From WTFY01 sp965205685 (GTDB lineage Bacteria; Pseudomonadota; Gammaproteobacteria; UBA4575): a DNA stretch of 64,000 nt. The stretch covers positions 434,001 to 498,000 of the forward strand of contig OZ242174.1 in the NCBI GenBank assembly GCA_965205685.1, given 5' to 3'. The position numbers and the translations under genes are program-made. Below, one piece after another: positions 16,321-25,245 of this stretch. The notes under the pieces were generated by a model that saw only the letters and a program-made list of their open reading frames with translations, was not told where the DNA came from and made no database searches. How positions within the stretch are numbered: the stretch's first letter is position 1; the number at the start of each line of letters is the position of its first letter.

Positions 16321-17673
16321 CTAAAACGTATTGATGTACGCGACCAGATCATCGATTGTCTTGTCATTCAGACTGAGCACCATGGATTCCATCTGCCGTC
16401 CGGTCGCATCCTGCGGATGTGCACCCCGTATGCCCTGTTTGAAATTCCTGAGCTGGGCAGCCAGGTACCAGTCGCTCATGCCTGCAAGGCGCGGGGCATT
16501 CACCGCCCAGCGACCTTCACCCTTCTTGCCATGGCACTTGCCGCAGGTGGTATACAGGTCCCGACCGTTGTCCACGTCTCCCTGGACCGTCTGTTGTGCA
16601 GGCTCGTCCGGAAGCGTCTGGATATAGGCCGCGAGATCATGGATCAGGGTGTCGTTGACGAGACCCGCCGCCATGGGCGCCATCTGCTGGCCCAGAACAT
16701 CCTCGGGGTTTGAGCCCCGGATGCCGTCCCTGAAATAGGTCAGCTGGCGTTTCAGGTACCAGTCTTCCTGGCCGCTCAGCTTGGGCGCATTCAGTGTGTG
16801 GTTGCCTTCCCCCTGAATGCCATGGCAGGCCGCGCAAATCTGGTACTGGGCCTGACCCGCCTGTGCATTTCCGGGTTCCATGGCAGACAGCATCGCATAG
16901 GTGGGTTGTTGAGCGAGCCACTCATGGAATTGCTCTTCTTCCACCACGGTGACCTTGCCGCGCATGGTGTGATGGCCGATTCCGCACAGTTCCTCACAGA
17001 GGATTTCGAAGGTACCGACACGCGTGGGGGTCAGCCATTGCCACGTGACCATGCCGGGTACCAGATCCATTTTCACGCGAAACTGGGGCACCGTGAAGTT
17101 GTGCAGGACATCCTTGGAGCGCAGCAGGAACTTGATGGGCAGGCCGATGGGGATGTGTACTTCGTTGCCTTCGATCAGAACGTCATCCTGGCCATACGGG
17201 TCTTCGTCGTTCATGCCGAATGGATTGTCGATGCTGATCTTGCGGCTGTCCGTAGTGCCCAGCTGACCATCCTTGCCCGGGAAGCGGAAGGTCCACTGCC
17301 ACTGCTGCCCGACCACCTCCACAATGGCCGCATTTTCAGGCGGCGACACGAATTTGCCCCACACGATCAGTCCTGGAGCAAGCATGGCGACGACGCCAAC
17401 TGTCGTGATCGCGGTGAGCCAGCCTTCCAGCTTCTTGTTTTCAGGTTCGTAATCGGCGCGCTGGTTCTTGTCCTTGTTGCGGTACTTGATGATGCAGTAC
17501 GCCATGAACAGGTTGGCCGCCACAAAAACTATGCCGCATACGATGAAGGTAATGGTCACCGTCGTGTCGATGGCAGTCCAGTTCGAAGCAATTTCCGTGA
17601 AGTACCACGGGCTCATAAAATGGAAGACGACCGATCCCACTACCAGAACGATCAATATAATGGCTATGGCCAT
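16321..17673 (-). CDS. coxB: Cytochrome c oxidase subunit II with two fused cytochrome c domains
   Basis: A 450-residue subunit II. Two N-terminal membrane helices are followed by the CuA domain (His191, then Cys226, Cys230, His234 and Met237 in CEELCGIGHHTM). Two C-terminal cytochrome c domains follow, with heme sites CAACH (280-284) and CGKCH (377-381). Most caa3-type subunit II proteins have one fused heme domain, so this is a diheme version that passes electrons inside one polypeptide. The two heme domains resemble each other (NAPKLSGQEDWYL against NAPRLAGMSDWYL), which suggests internal duplication of a cytochrome c4-like unit. Confidence 0.95.
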   Translation of the reverse strand: MAIAIILIVLVVGSVVFHFMSPWYFTEIASNWTAIDTTVTITFIVCGIVFVAANLFMAYCIIKYRNKDKNQRADYEPENKKLEGWLTAITTVGVVAMLAPGLIVWGKFVSPPENAAIVEVVGQQWQWTFRFPGKDGQLGTTDSRKISIDNPFGMNDEDPYGQDDVLIEGNEVHIPIGLPIKFLLRSKDVLHNFTVPQFRVKMDLVPGMVTWQWLTPTRVGTFEILCEELCGIGHHTMRGKVTVVEEEQFHEWLAQQPTYAMLSAMEPGNAQAGQAQYQICAACHGIQGEGNHTLNAPKLSGQEDWYLKRQLTYFRDGIRGSNPEDVLGQQMAPMAAGLVNDTLIHDLAAYIQTLPDEPAQQTVQGDVDNGRDLYTTCGKCHGKKGEGRWAVNAPRLAGMSDWYLAAQLRNFKQGIRGAHPQDATGRQMESMVLSLNDKTIDDLVAYINTF

Positions 17674-17728
17674 GTTCTAGACTCCTTAGTCATTCCAATA
17701 CGGCGGTTGCACTGGACTTGCATCAGGC

Positions 17729-18631
17729 TCACCAGATAATTCCACCACTGCATCCGCAATCCACAAATATCAGGGTAAACAGGCCCAGCAGGTAAAGGAC
17801 GGAAAAGCCGAACAGCCTGCGCGTGCTCTGGTGGGTAATCGGTTTGCGAACAAAGTCTATGGTCAAAAGCAGGTAGGTTATTCCAAGTACGATACTGAGT
17901 ACCAGATAGACGGGGCCCACGACCTCAAGCCAGTACATCGCCGTACTCAGGGGCACCAGGGCAACGGTATACAGCAGCATGCGGGTCTTCGTGGCCTGCT
18001 GTCCATGGGTCACCGGCAGCATCGGCAGGCTGGCCTGCCTGTACTCATCGGATCTCAAAAGGGCCAGTGCCCAGAAATGTGGAGGTTGCCACATGAACAT
18101 GATTGCGAACATGGCCAATGCGGGCAGGCCGATGTCATTGGTTACGGCTACCCAGCCGATAACAGGGGGCAGTGCACCGGCCACCCCGCCAATTTCAGTG
18201 CATAAAGGGGATGCGCGCTTCAGCCAGACGGTGTACACCACTACATAGAAAAACGTGGTCGCTGCAGCCAGGTACGCGGTCAGGGGGTTCACCAGGTAAA
18301 AAAGAATTGCAAAGGACCACAGACTGAGCATGACGCCCAGCCACAGGGCCTGTTGCGGATGCAGGCGGGAACACGGCAATGCACGCATGCGCGTTCGCGC
18401 CATGCGTTTGTCCACTTCCCGGTCCACATAATTGTTGAGGGCTCCACTTGCCGATGACGCGAGCCCCGTCCCCAACAGGGTGAAGATGATCAGGTCCAGG
18501 GGCAAGGTACCGCTGCCTGCCAGCCACATTCCCGCAAACGTGGTCACCAGCACGAGAGTCGTGATTCGTGGTTTGCACAACTCAACGAAGTCACTGGCCT
18601 GGTCGCGGACTGCTGTGATGGTCGCGTTCAT
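17729..18631 (-). CDS. ctaB: Protoheme IX farnesyltransferase (heme O synthase)
   Basis: A UbiA-family membrane enzyme, 300 residues, that attaches farnesyl to protoheme to make heme O, the precursor of heme A in the oxidase. It shows the first aspartate-rich motif region NNYVDREVDKRMARTRMR and the conserved PPVIGWVAV and FMWQPPHFWALAL segments. It is the first gene of the minus-strand oxidase operon, 55 bp upstream of coxB. No heme A synthase gene is seen in this window. Confidence 0.93.
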   Translation of the reverse strand: MNATITAVRDQASDFVELCKPRITTLVLVTTFAGMWLAGSGTLPLDLIIFTLLGTGLASSASGALNNYVDREVDKRMARTRMRALPCSRLHPQQALWLGVMLSLWSFAILFYLVNPLTAYLAAATTFFYVVVYTVWLKRASPLCTEIGGVAGALPPVIGWVAVTNDIGLPALAMFAIMFMWQPPHFWALALLRSDEYRQASLPMLPVTHGQQATKTRMLLYTVALVPLSTAMYWLEVVGPVYLVLSIVLGITYLLLTIDFVRKPITHQSTRRLFGFSVLYLLGLFTLIFVDCGCSGGIIW

Positions 18632-19345
18632 TATCTAAAACACTTCCTGTGAGCCCTGTGGCACATGAACGATATTCTCATCTTGGGTCGGCTGGATTGG
18701 GATCGTGACAGGTCCGTCAGTGTGTACAGGGAAATACGGGTGGCATGGAGTCTTTGAAAAAGTCTATCGGGACGGCTGGCGGGTGCAGGCCAGTAGGGAC
18801 CTGTTTTTCACAGGCCAAACTCCGGCATCCAGAAGGTGCACACCCTTTTGCATGACTACTCGCAAATGAATCAAAAATAGCATCGCTGGTTCAGGCTCTT
18901 GTCTTTGGCTCCGTGATCGGAGCTCAAGGCCCTGTGTCACCCAAACCCATTAACAATTGCAAAAACACATTTCGGCATCTTGATGGCTCAGTGCCGCAGC
19001 TGCCTTGCCTTAATTGCCTCACGGCGTGGGCTCATTGCATTATGCAAAACCCGACCGCCCATCAAGATACCAAAGTGACCGGGAAAAGGTACCTGCCTGA
19101 TATGGATAATTCCCGGATTCTGGCCAATGGGAACCATTCTCAAATACTTTGTTGCGCCGTCCTGCCTGCAGGGTGTCAGCGAACTGCACGAAGCCCTTGC
19201 ACAAGCCCCTGTGCGAGGCTCGAAATGGATACATTTCAAGGTTTTGCATGCGGGGAATTCAGCCACGGACAGGTCAACGGGCGATTAAAATCGAAGGTCC
19301 GGTATGCTAGCATGCAAGAAAAGCCAAATGGGGGAGGGTAGTTGC
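18632..19345. other. 714-bp spacer upstream of ctaB and the barrel gene
   Basis: The divergent region between ctaB (minus) and the outer-membrane barrel gene (plus). It must contain the promoter of the oxidase operon near its left end and that of the barrel gene near its right end. Open frames inside (plus 18913-19341, minus 18988-19266) have no recognisable product. A small inverted repeat, CCTGT-ACAGG, lies at 18800-18814. I see nothing else that can be supported. Confidence 0.4.
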
Positions 19346-20245
19346 ATGAGACAGGCCTTTTTCTCTGCAAAAGCAGGCAATTCAATCATCGCGGTAGCCG
19401 CGGCCGCATTTTTCCTACTGATCGGTGTGCCGAAAGCGGATGCTGCAGACTCCGGATGGTACGTCGGGGCAAGCCTTCCGGTAATGTACATTGATGACTC
19501 GGACACCACTACCACGGGCAGTAATGCTGGCGGTCTGTTGCATGGCAATCCAGTACCGCCAAGCACATACCGGGGGAAAGCCGTCACCAAATACGATACT
19601 GGCTACAAGCTGGAAGGTGTCATCGGTTACGAGCTTTTTCCAAATGTTCGCATAGAGCTTGAGCTGTTTTACTCGGAAGCTGATGTGGATAAGCTCACCT
19701 ACAGCGACGTAAGTACCACCATTGTCATTCCACAGGGAAATCACCCTGCAGTACATGTTCCCGGAGAAACACATCCTCCAGTATCCGGCTCCGCTGAACA
19801 GCTAGGAGCCATGCTCAATCTGTGGTATGACATCGATCTTGGCTCCAAGTGGACGCCTTATGTTGGGGTCGGAGTCGGTGTGATTGAGGTTGACTTCGGT
19901 GACGTCAAATATGACGACAATGCACTGGCACAGCACGTAGCAGATGAGGTGTATCTGATGCAGAACCCGATGGTGCCTCGGGACGCCTACCTCGCGGTCA
20001 GGCCCCCACTCCCGTCAGGGTATGTGCCCGGAGTCTCCACGACGGATACTGTGTTTGCCTATCAGGCAGCTGCGGGAGTCAGTTATCAGTGGCAGGACAA
20101 TATCGTGTTGCGCTTGGGTTATCGTTACCAGACCTCGGATGACCTGCAATTCAAGGGCAGAGGAAATGCTTTTGGTAACACGGTCAACACCAAAACGGAT
20201 TTTGATGTCCAGTTCATAGAAATCGGTTTCCGTTACCATTTCTGA
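19346..20245 (+). CDS. Outer-membrane beta-barrel protein (OmpW/opacity-like)
   Basis: A 299-residue protein from the ATG at 19346, preceded by GGGGGAGGG. The signal peptide (SIIAVAAAAFFLLIGVPKADA) ends before the mature start ADSGWYVGASLPV. The small-barrel pattern is typical: GYKLEGVIGYELFPNVRIELELFY, WTPYVGVGVGVIEVDF, VFAYQAAAGVSYQW, LRLGYRYQTSDDL and the terminal VQFIEIGFRYHF, ending in phenylalanine. This resembles eight-stranded OmpW/OmpA-like barrels. The ligand is unknown. It is monocistronic, facing ppsR tail to tail. Confidence 0.75.
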   Translation: MRQAFFSAKAGNSIIAVAAAAFFLLIGVPKADAADSGWYVGASLPVMYIDDSDTTTTGSNAGGLLHGNPVPPSTYRGKAVTKYDTGYKLEGVIGYELFPNVRIELELFYSEADVDKLTYSDVSTTIVIPQGNHPAVHVPGETHPPVSGSAEQLGAMLNLWYDIDLGSKWTPYVGVGVGVIEVDFGDVKYDDNALAQHVADEVYLMQNPMVPRDAYLAVRPPLPSGYVPGVSTTDTVFAYQAAAGVSYQWQDNIVLRLGYRYQTSDDLQFKGRGNAFGNTVNTKTDFDVQFIEIGFRYHF

Positions 20246-20255
20246 GAGCAGCAAG

Positions 20256-20293
20256 GCCGGGTAGTTTCTGAAAACCCGGGAGTTTTGCCCGGG
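20256..20293. terminator. Bidirectional terminator between barrel gene and ppsR
   Basis: GC-rich inverted repeats lie in the 50-bp convergent spacer. CCGGGT pairs with ACCCGG and is followed by GAGTTTT on the plus strand. CCCGGG (20286 region) pairs with CCCGGG (20275-20280) and is followed by TTTT on the minus strand. Both readings give a usable terminator. Confidence 0.55.
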
Positions 20294-20295
20294 CT

Positions 20296-21153
20296 CTATT
20301 GAGCCGGGGATGCGGGCAGTTGGCTGTCGCTTGGCTGCGCCCTCAGTTTCAGGCGCTGGAGTATGGTTGTTGCAATCTCCTCGATCGAGATGGAGGTGCT
20401 GTCCAGGTAGGGCAACCGTGTCGCCCTGAAAATGGCTTCTGCGCGGTGCACTTCATACTCGCACTGCTCAAGGGATGCATACTGGCTGTCAGGCCGCCTT
20501 TCCTGGCGGATCTTGTGCAGTTGGCGCGGTGACAGGGTGAGTCCGAACACACGTTCCTGAACGCCTGCAATCGCCTTCGGCAGGGCAGAGCTCTCGAAGT
20601 CGGCATCAGCCAGAGGGTAGTTCGCCGCCTTCAGGTTGTAATGCATGGCCAGGTACAGGCAGGTCGGCGTCTTGCCGCTTCTGGAGACTCCCGTGAGCAC
20701 GATATCCGCGTTTGCCAGGTCAATAATTTTTGTTCCATCATCATGGTTTAGCGTAAAATCCAGCGCTTCGATGCGCTGCACGTATTTCAGCGGACTGCCT
20801 ACCCCGTGAGTTTCGCCGACCGCGTGCTTGGCCTTCGTGCCCAGGCGGGATTCCAGTTGCGGGATGAAGGTGGAGAAGATATCCAGCACCGGAATGTCGT
20901 GAGATTGAAAAAGGTCGATCAGGGACTTGTCCGTCAGGCTGGTGAACACGATCGGTGGGGCAGGTTCTGCCTCCATGACGGCCGAGATACTTGCGATCAC
21001 GCGTTGCACCTCCTGCGCATTGGTGACGAATGGAAAGACCGTCTTGACGAACTCCGTGTCCGGGAATCGTGCGAACAGGGACTGGCCCAGGGATTCGATG
21101 GTGATCCCGGTGCTGTCTGAAATGAAGAACACCTTTTGTTTTTTGGCCGCCAT
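20296..21153 (-). CDS. ppsR: PEP synthase regulatory protein (bifunctional kinase/pyrophosphorylase)
   Basis: DUF299-family protein, 285 residues, which inactivates PEP synthase by ADP-dependent phosphorylation and reactivates it by phosphate-dependent removal. The start at 21153 gives MAAKKQKVFFISDSTGITIE, the usual N-terminus. The P-loop-like GVSRSGKTPTCLYLA and the HDDGTKIIDLANADIVLTG stretch are present. It is divergent from its target gene ppsA with only 21 bp between start codons. Confidence 0.95.
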   Translation of the reverse strand: MAAKKQKVFFISDSTGITIESLGQSLFARFPDTEFVKTVFPFVTNAQEVQRVIASISAVMEAEPAPPIVFTSLTDKSLIDLFQSHDIPVLDIFSTFIPQLESRLGTKAKHAVGETHGVGSPLKYVQRIEALDFTLNHDDGTKIIDLANADIVLTGVSRSGKTPTCLYLAMHYNLKAANYPLADADFESSALPKAIAGVQERVFGLTLSPRQLHKIRQERRPDSQYASLEQCEYEVHRAEAIFRATRLPYLDSTSISIEEIATTILQRLKLRAQPSDSQLPASPAQ

Positions 21154-21174
21154 CTTGTAAATATAACCGATGAA
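21154..21174. promoter_or_regulatory. 21-bp divergent spacer between ppsR and ppsA
   Basis: The two start codons are 21 bp apart, so each promoter must lie inside the other gene's coding sequence, or one of the starts is wrong. No strong Shine-Dalgarno is visible for ppsA, raising the possibility of a leaderless or poorly initiated transcript. Confidence 0.5.
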
Positions 21175-23535
21175 ATGAACCGCTGTACGATCGATCTTGC
21201 CGAAATTGGAACCAAGGACGGACCCCGGGTTGGAGGCAAGAATGCCTCCCTGGGCGAGATGATTCGCAATCTCGATACGCTGGGGGTGCGGGTACCCGGT
21301 GGATTTGCGACAACCTCGGAAGCCTTCCACATGTACCTGCAGGCCAATGGCCTGACGAAGAAAATCACAAGCCAGCTGGAGACCCTGGACGTGGAGGACA
21401 TCCCCAGGCTGACCGAGGTCGGAAAGACCATACGCGGATGGGTCCTGGAGGGCGAGTTGCCCGTTGAACTGCACACGGCGATCACCGAAGCCTACCAAGG
21501 GTTGGAGGCGCGAACCCGCCCGGATGTGGCCGTCGCCGTGCGTTCCTCGGCCACTGCCGAAGACCTGCCGGAGGCTTCATTTGCGGGCCAGCAGGAGAGC
21601 TACCTGAATGTGCGCGGGATCATCGACGTGCTGGCTGCGGTCAAGCTGGTGTTTGCATCCCTGTTCAATGACCGCGCCATCGCCTACCGGGAGGAGAAAG
21701 GCTTCGGGCATGACGGGCTCGCACTCTCGGCCGGCATCCAGCAGATGGTTCGAAGCGATCTGGCGGCAAGCGGCGTGATGTTTACCCTGGATACGGAATC
21801 CGGCTTCCGGGACGTGGTGTTCATCACGGCAGGCTACGGGCTGGGAGAGACCATCGTGCAGGGCCAGATCAACCCCGACGAGTTTTATGTGTCAAAGGCG
21901 GCCCTGGGCCGTGAGTGTCCGGCCATCATCCGGCGTGCCTGCGGCAGCAAACTGCAGAAGATGATTTACAAGAAGGGTGGCAGCGGCACGGAAACCGTGG
22001 CCGTGCCGGAATCCCTGCAGAACCGTTTTTGCATTTCCGATGCGGATGTCGAGTCCCTGGCACGCATGGCCGTGGCGATTGAGCGGCATTACGGACGTCC
22101 GATGGACATCGAATGGGCCAAGGACGGATCCGACCAGCAGTTGTACATCGTGCAGGCCCGTCCCGAAACCGTGCAGAGCATCGAGCACAAGGTGATCGAG
22201 AAATTCCTGCTGAAGGAAACCTCGCAGGTGCTGGTAACGGGCCGAAGCATTGGGCAGCGCATCGGCGCCGGCCGGTCCCGGGTCATTCCTTCACTGGCCG
22301 AAATCGAACAGTTGCGCGCCGGCGAAGTGCTGGTCACGGACATGACCGATCCCCACTGGGAGCCCGTGATGAAACGCGCTGCAGCCATCGTCACCAACCG
22401 CGGCGGGCGCACCTGCCATGCGGCCATCATCGCACGCGAGCTGGGGGTGCCTGCGATCGTCGGATGCGGGGACGCCACCGATGCCCTGCAGTCCGCCCGG
22501 GAGATCACGGTATCGTGTGCGCAGGGAGACACCGGCCACGTGTATGAAGGGCTGCTCGAATTCGAGATCAACAAAACCCAGCTGGACAGGATGCCCGATA
22601 TCCCGTGCAGGATCATGCTCAACGTCGGCGACCCCGAGCAGGCCTTTTATTTCTCCCAGACACCCAATGCGGGGGTCGGGCTGGCGCGCCTGGAGTTCAT
22701 GATCAACAAGACCATCGGCGTGCACCCTCGGGCACTCATCGATTTTGACCAGTTGCCGGATGATCTCAGGGCACAGATCGAGATGCGCAGCGGCGCCTAT
22801 GCGGACCCGCAGACATTCTTTGTCGAGAAGCTGACCGAGGGCATCGCGACCCTGGCAGCCGCCTTTGAAGGCAAGCCCGTGCTGGTCCGGCTGTCGGACT
22901 TCAAGTCAAACGAGTATGCGAACCTGCTGGGCGGCAAGCTGTATGAGCCCCCGGAGGAAAACCCGATGATCGGATACCGGGGCACATCGAGATACCTGTC
23001 TGAGCTGTTCGCGCCCTGTTTCGAAATGGAATGCCGGGCGTTGCGCACCGTGCGCAACGAGATGGGATTTACCAATATCCAGATCATGGTCCCCTTCGTG
23101 CGCACCCTGGAGGAGGCCGAAAGTGTCACCGCGCTGCTGGGCGAACACGGTCTGGCGCGCTCGGAAAACGGTCTCAAGGTGGTCATGATGTGCGAGGTTC
23201 CCTCAAACGCAGTGCTGGCCGAGGATTTCCTGCGATATTTTGACGGCTTTTCCATCGGCTCGAACGACCTGACGCAGATGACGCTCGGCCTGGACCGGGA
23301 CTCCGAACTCGTGGCCGGGCAGTTCAATGAACAAAACGAGGCGGTCCTGCAGCTGGTAGGCCAGGCCATCCGTGCCTGCCGCAAAGCCGGCAAGTACGTG
23401 GGCATCTGTGGACAGGGGCCTTCGGATTTCCCTGAATTTGCCTACTGGCTGGTCGAGCAGGGCATTGACAGCATCTCGTTGAATCCGGATTCCGTGATCA
23501 ATACCTGGGTGCACCTGTCAAAATACAGGCGCTGA
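21175..23535 (+). CDS. ppsA: Phosphoenolpyruvate synthase
   Basis: Converts pyruvate, ATP and water to PEP, AMP and phosphate, the gluconeogenic entry point. The 786-residue length matches the family (about 790). The N-terminal ATP-grasp part begins GGKNASLGEMI and includes RSSATAEDLPEASFAGQQES. The phosphohistidine swivel site is visible in NRGGRTCHAAIIARELG, and the C-terminal PEP/pyruvate domain has GSNDLTQMTLGLDRDS and GICGQGPSDFPEFA with the active-site cysteine. The start at ATG 21175 is the only reasonable one after the ppsR start. Confidence 0.96.
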   Translation: MNRCTIDLAEIGTKDGPRVGGKNASLGEMIRNLDTLGVRVPGGFATTSEAFHMYLQANGLTKKITSQLETLDVEDIPRLTEVGKTIRGWVLEGELPVELHTAITEAYQGLEARTRPDVAVAVRSSATAEDLPEASFAGQQESYLNVRGIIDVLAAVKLVFASLFNDRAIAYREEKGFGHDGLALSAGIQQMVRSDLAASGVMFTLDTESGFRDVVFITAGYGLGETIVQGQINPDEFYVSKAALGRECPAIIRRACGSKLQKMIYKKGGSGTETVAVPESLQNRFCISDADVESLARMAVAIERHYGRPMDIEWAKDGSDQQLYIVQARPETVQSIEHKVIEKFLLKETSQVLVTGRSIGQRIGAGRSRVIPSLAEIEQLRAGEVLVTDMTDPHWEPVMKRAAAIVTNRGGRTCHAAIIARELGVPAIVGCGDATDALQSAREITVSCAQGDTGHVYEGLLEFEINKTQLDRMPDIPCRIMLNVGDPEQAFYFSQTPNAGVGLARLEFMINKTIGVHPRALIDFDQLPDDLRAQIEMRSGAYADPQTFFVEKLTEGIATLAAAFEGKPVLVRLSDFKSNEYANLLGGKLYEPPEENPMIGYRGTSRYLSELFAPCFEMECRALRTVRNEMGFTNIQIMVPFVRTLEEAESVTALLGEHGLARSENGLKVVMMCEVPSNAVLAEDFLRYFDGFSIGSNDLTQMTLGLDRDSELVAGQFNEQNEAVLQLVGQAIRACRKAGKYVGICGQGPSDFPEFAYWLVEQGIDSISLNPDSVINTWVHLSKYRR

Positions 23536-23699
23536 AGCCGTGCCCTAGGCGGGTCCCTTCTAGCAACTTGTCCAGCTTGTACGACTTGTGCCATACGTAC
23601 GCACAGGAACGGTATGAAGAGCTTACTAAGTGGAAGTACCCGGTCACGGGTGGGTAGGAGACTAAATCATTGACTCCTGAGCGACATGAACTGAACTAG

Positions 23700-23774
23700 G
23701 GGGCTCGGCTTACCATCAGCCAGGAACTCGGCCATGAGCGCAAACAGGTAGCGGTAGCTTATCTTGGTCGATAA
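23700..23774 (+). pseudogene. C-terminal remnant of a tyrosine recombinase
   Basis: Directly after an in-frame stop (23697-23699) the reading frame gives TISQELGHERKQVAVAYLGR and a stop. This matches the end of phage-type integrases: the LGH motif and the catalytic tyrosine in AYLGR. Only 24 codons remain. It marks the left edge of the AT-rich island and suggests that an integrative element once entered here. Confidence 0.6.
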
Positions 23775-23940
23775 TGCTGCAAGAGTTTGGCTGCATGCCT
23801 AGGAATGTCGCTATACCAAAAACTAGTGCACTGCTTGCGCTTTGCTTTGGGTCGTCACAGATAAAAAGAATAGGCTCGAAATACCTCTTTGCTGAAGTCC
23901 AAAATCCATATGACCCGGTTTTGTTGACGAGGAGACTGGG

Positions 23941-24588
23941 ATGCCTAACGTAAAACCACTAATTTGTGCGGCATTTTCGGAAGCGCTCACACATCATCAG
24001 GAAACTATGGGAATCTGGATTAAAGCCTCACACACAGTTGGAAGTTTATTGCCAGACTCCGAACTCATGGTTTCAATACAGAATATCGGACATACCGATG
24101 TATTGTTGAGATGTATGGAGAAAGAGACTGCAGCGGCAATCCCTCAAATACAGTCGGCAACTGAAGTTGATTTTGCTTTGTATCATCAACTCATGCTTTC
24201 AGGAGCCTGGGTTTGCGAATCCTATGAAATTTTCAGACTACTGAAATCCAAGAAACTTTTGAGTCAGAACGACACTTTTGAGACATTGGCTCATGATCTC
24301 AGGTTGTTGAGAATACCAATCGCGAAACACGAGATAGCGAATGATAGGAAGCTCTCCAAACCATTGCAAATGCACAAATTTTCAGTACAAGACGATGTTA
24401 CTGATTGTTACGAGTACTCACAGTCTGACCTGCATAAAGCACATATTATGGGAAAAGGAGTGTCGGAACGGGGTTCAGTTATGTGGGATGCCATAGATGG
24501 TGCTTCTGGCAAGTCTCGCTGGTTGGAAAGACTCTCCTTGTCAGAGCGGATTGTCTCCTTTTGGCAGTCAGATTTAAAAAATATGTAG
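23941..24588 (+). CDS. Hypothetical protein of the AT-rich island
   Basis: A 215-residue protein of unknown function preceded by a strong GAGGAG ribosome site. It is predicted soluble and largely helical (DFALYHQLMLSGAWVCESYEIFRLLKSK), with no signal peptide or membrane segment. The middle helical region resembles in character the HEPN-like or housekeeping-unrelated proteins of defence islands, but no catalytic motif is visible. Codon use is more AT-rich than in the flanking core genes. A 120-bp spacer separates it from the toxin-like gene, so it may or may not be part of the same unit. Confidence 0.6.
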   Translation: MPNVKPLICAAFSEALTHHQETMGIWIKASHTVGSLLPDSELMVSIQNIGHTDVLLRCMEKETAAAIPQIQSATEVDFALYHQLMLSGAWVCESYEIFRLLKSKKLLSQNDTFETLAHDLRLLRIPIAKHEIANDRKLSKPLQMHKFSVQDDVTDCYEYSQSDLHKAHIMGKGVSERGSVMWDAIDGASGKSRWLERLSLSERIVSFWQSDLKNM

Positions 24589-24735
24589 ATAATTGCACTG
24601 AGGATAAATTCGAGAATAGCAAAGATTGGTTGGTGAGTAGGCCTTCAATGTACCTGAAATTGAGGCTGCCTCTAATATCAATTTAGCGTATGAAAAACAA
24701 AACTTTGCTTGCAAATGTCAAGGGAATTGACTTTA

Positions 24736-25245
24736 ATGTCAATTGAAAAGGAGTTAGCCTCACACGTTGTTGGTGGGAAACTGAGACTGGTTACTCCAAG
24801 GGTTCCGTCTGATCAAACGCTTAGGAAGCTTTATCTGACCAGAGAGTTATTTGATGAGGCTAATGAAGAAAAAGAAAGTTTATCTGAAATTGAAATGTTT
24901 CAAAATCTAATTGCTGACTTGGAGGTATTTGTAACCAGCAACACTATTGACCCAGGTTATTTATGGTGTTTAGAACCTACTAGGGATGGTATATGGGAAA
25001 TAAGAAGTACGAGACAAGAACCTCAAATTAGAGTTTTTGGTGTGTTTGCAGCAAAAGATATTTTTGTTGGTACTCACTATAAGCTAAGAGAAGAACTAGG
25101 TGACAAAAATAGTGGACAGTGGAGAAAAGAAATCAGGTATGCCAAAAGTATCTGGAGAAGTCTTTTCCCTGCCTACTCATATAAAACGACTAGCGATTTA
25201 AATCAATTATTCACAGGGGCATTAAATGGACGGTACTTTAAATAA
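24736..25245 (+). CDS. RelE/HigB-like toxin candidate
   Basis: A 169-residue protein (start ATG 24736, with AGGGA upstream; in-frame ATG 24715 also possible). Its central part (WCLEPTRDGIWEIRSTR, QIRVFGVFAAKDIFVGTHYK) follows the pattern of HigB/Gp49-like RelE-superfamily mRNA interferases: WEIR, then an RVFG strand, then a lysine-rich helix. It is longer than typical toxins (about 100 residues), with extra N- and C-terminal parts. It overlaps the downstream XRE gene by 20 nt, the toxin-then-antitoxin order of higBA modules. The toxin identity is an inference from fold-level pattern and context. Confidence 0.55.
   Translation: MSIEKELASHVVGGKLRLVTPRVPSDQTLRKLYLTRELFDEANEEKESLSEIEMFQNLIADLEVFVTSNTIDPGYLWCLEPTRDGIWEIRSTRQEPQIRVFGVFAAKDIFVGTHYKLREELGDKNSGQWRKEIRYAKSIWRSLFPAYSYKTTSDLNQLFTGALNGRYFK

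Noticed and set aside
16798..17739. 313-codon plus-strand frame opposite coxB
   Set aside because: Antisense to the CuA and heme motifs of coxB; a high-GC shadow frame.
18913..19341. 142-codon frame on the plus strand and a 92-codon frame on the minus strand in the ctaB spacer
   Set aside because: Neither has a ribosome site, a family motif or biased codon use. The minus frame has a few suggestive residues (VPFPGHFGILMGG) but too little to call a remnant.
23795..23953. 52-codon open frame before the first island gene
   Set aside because: It overlaps the well-initiated start at 23941, lacks a ribosome site and resembles no protein I know.
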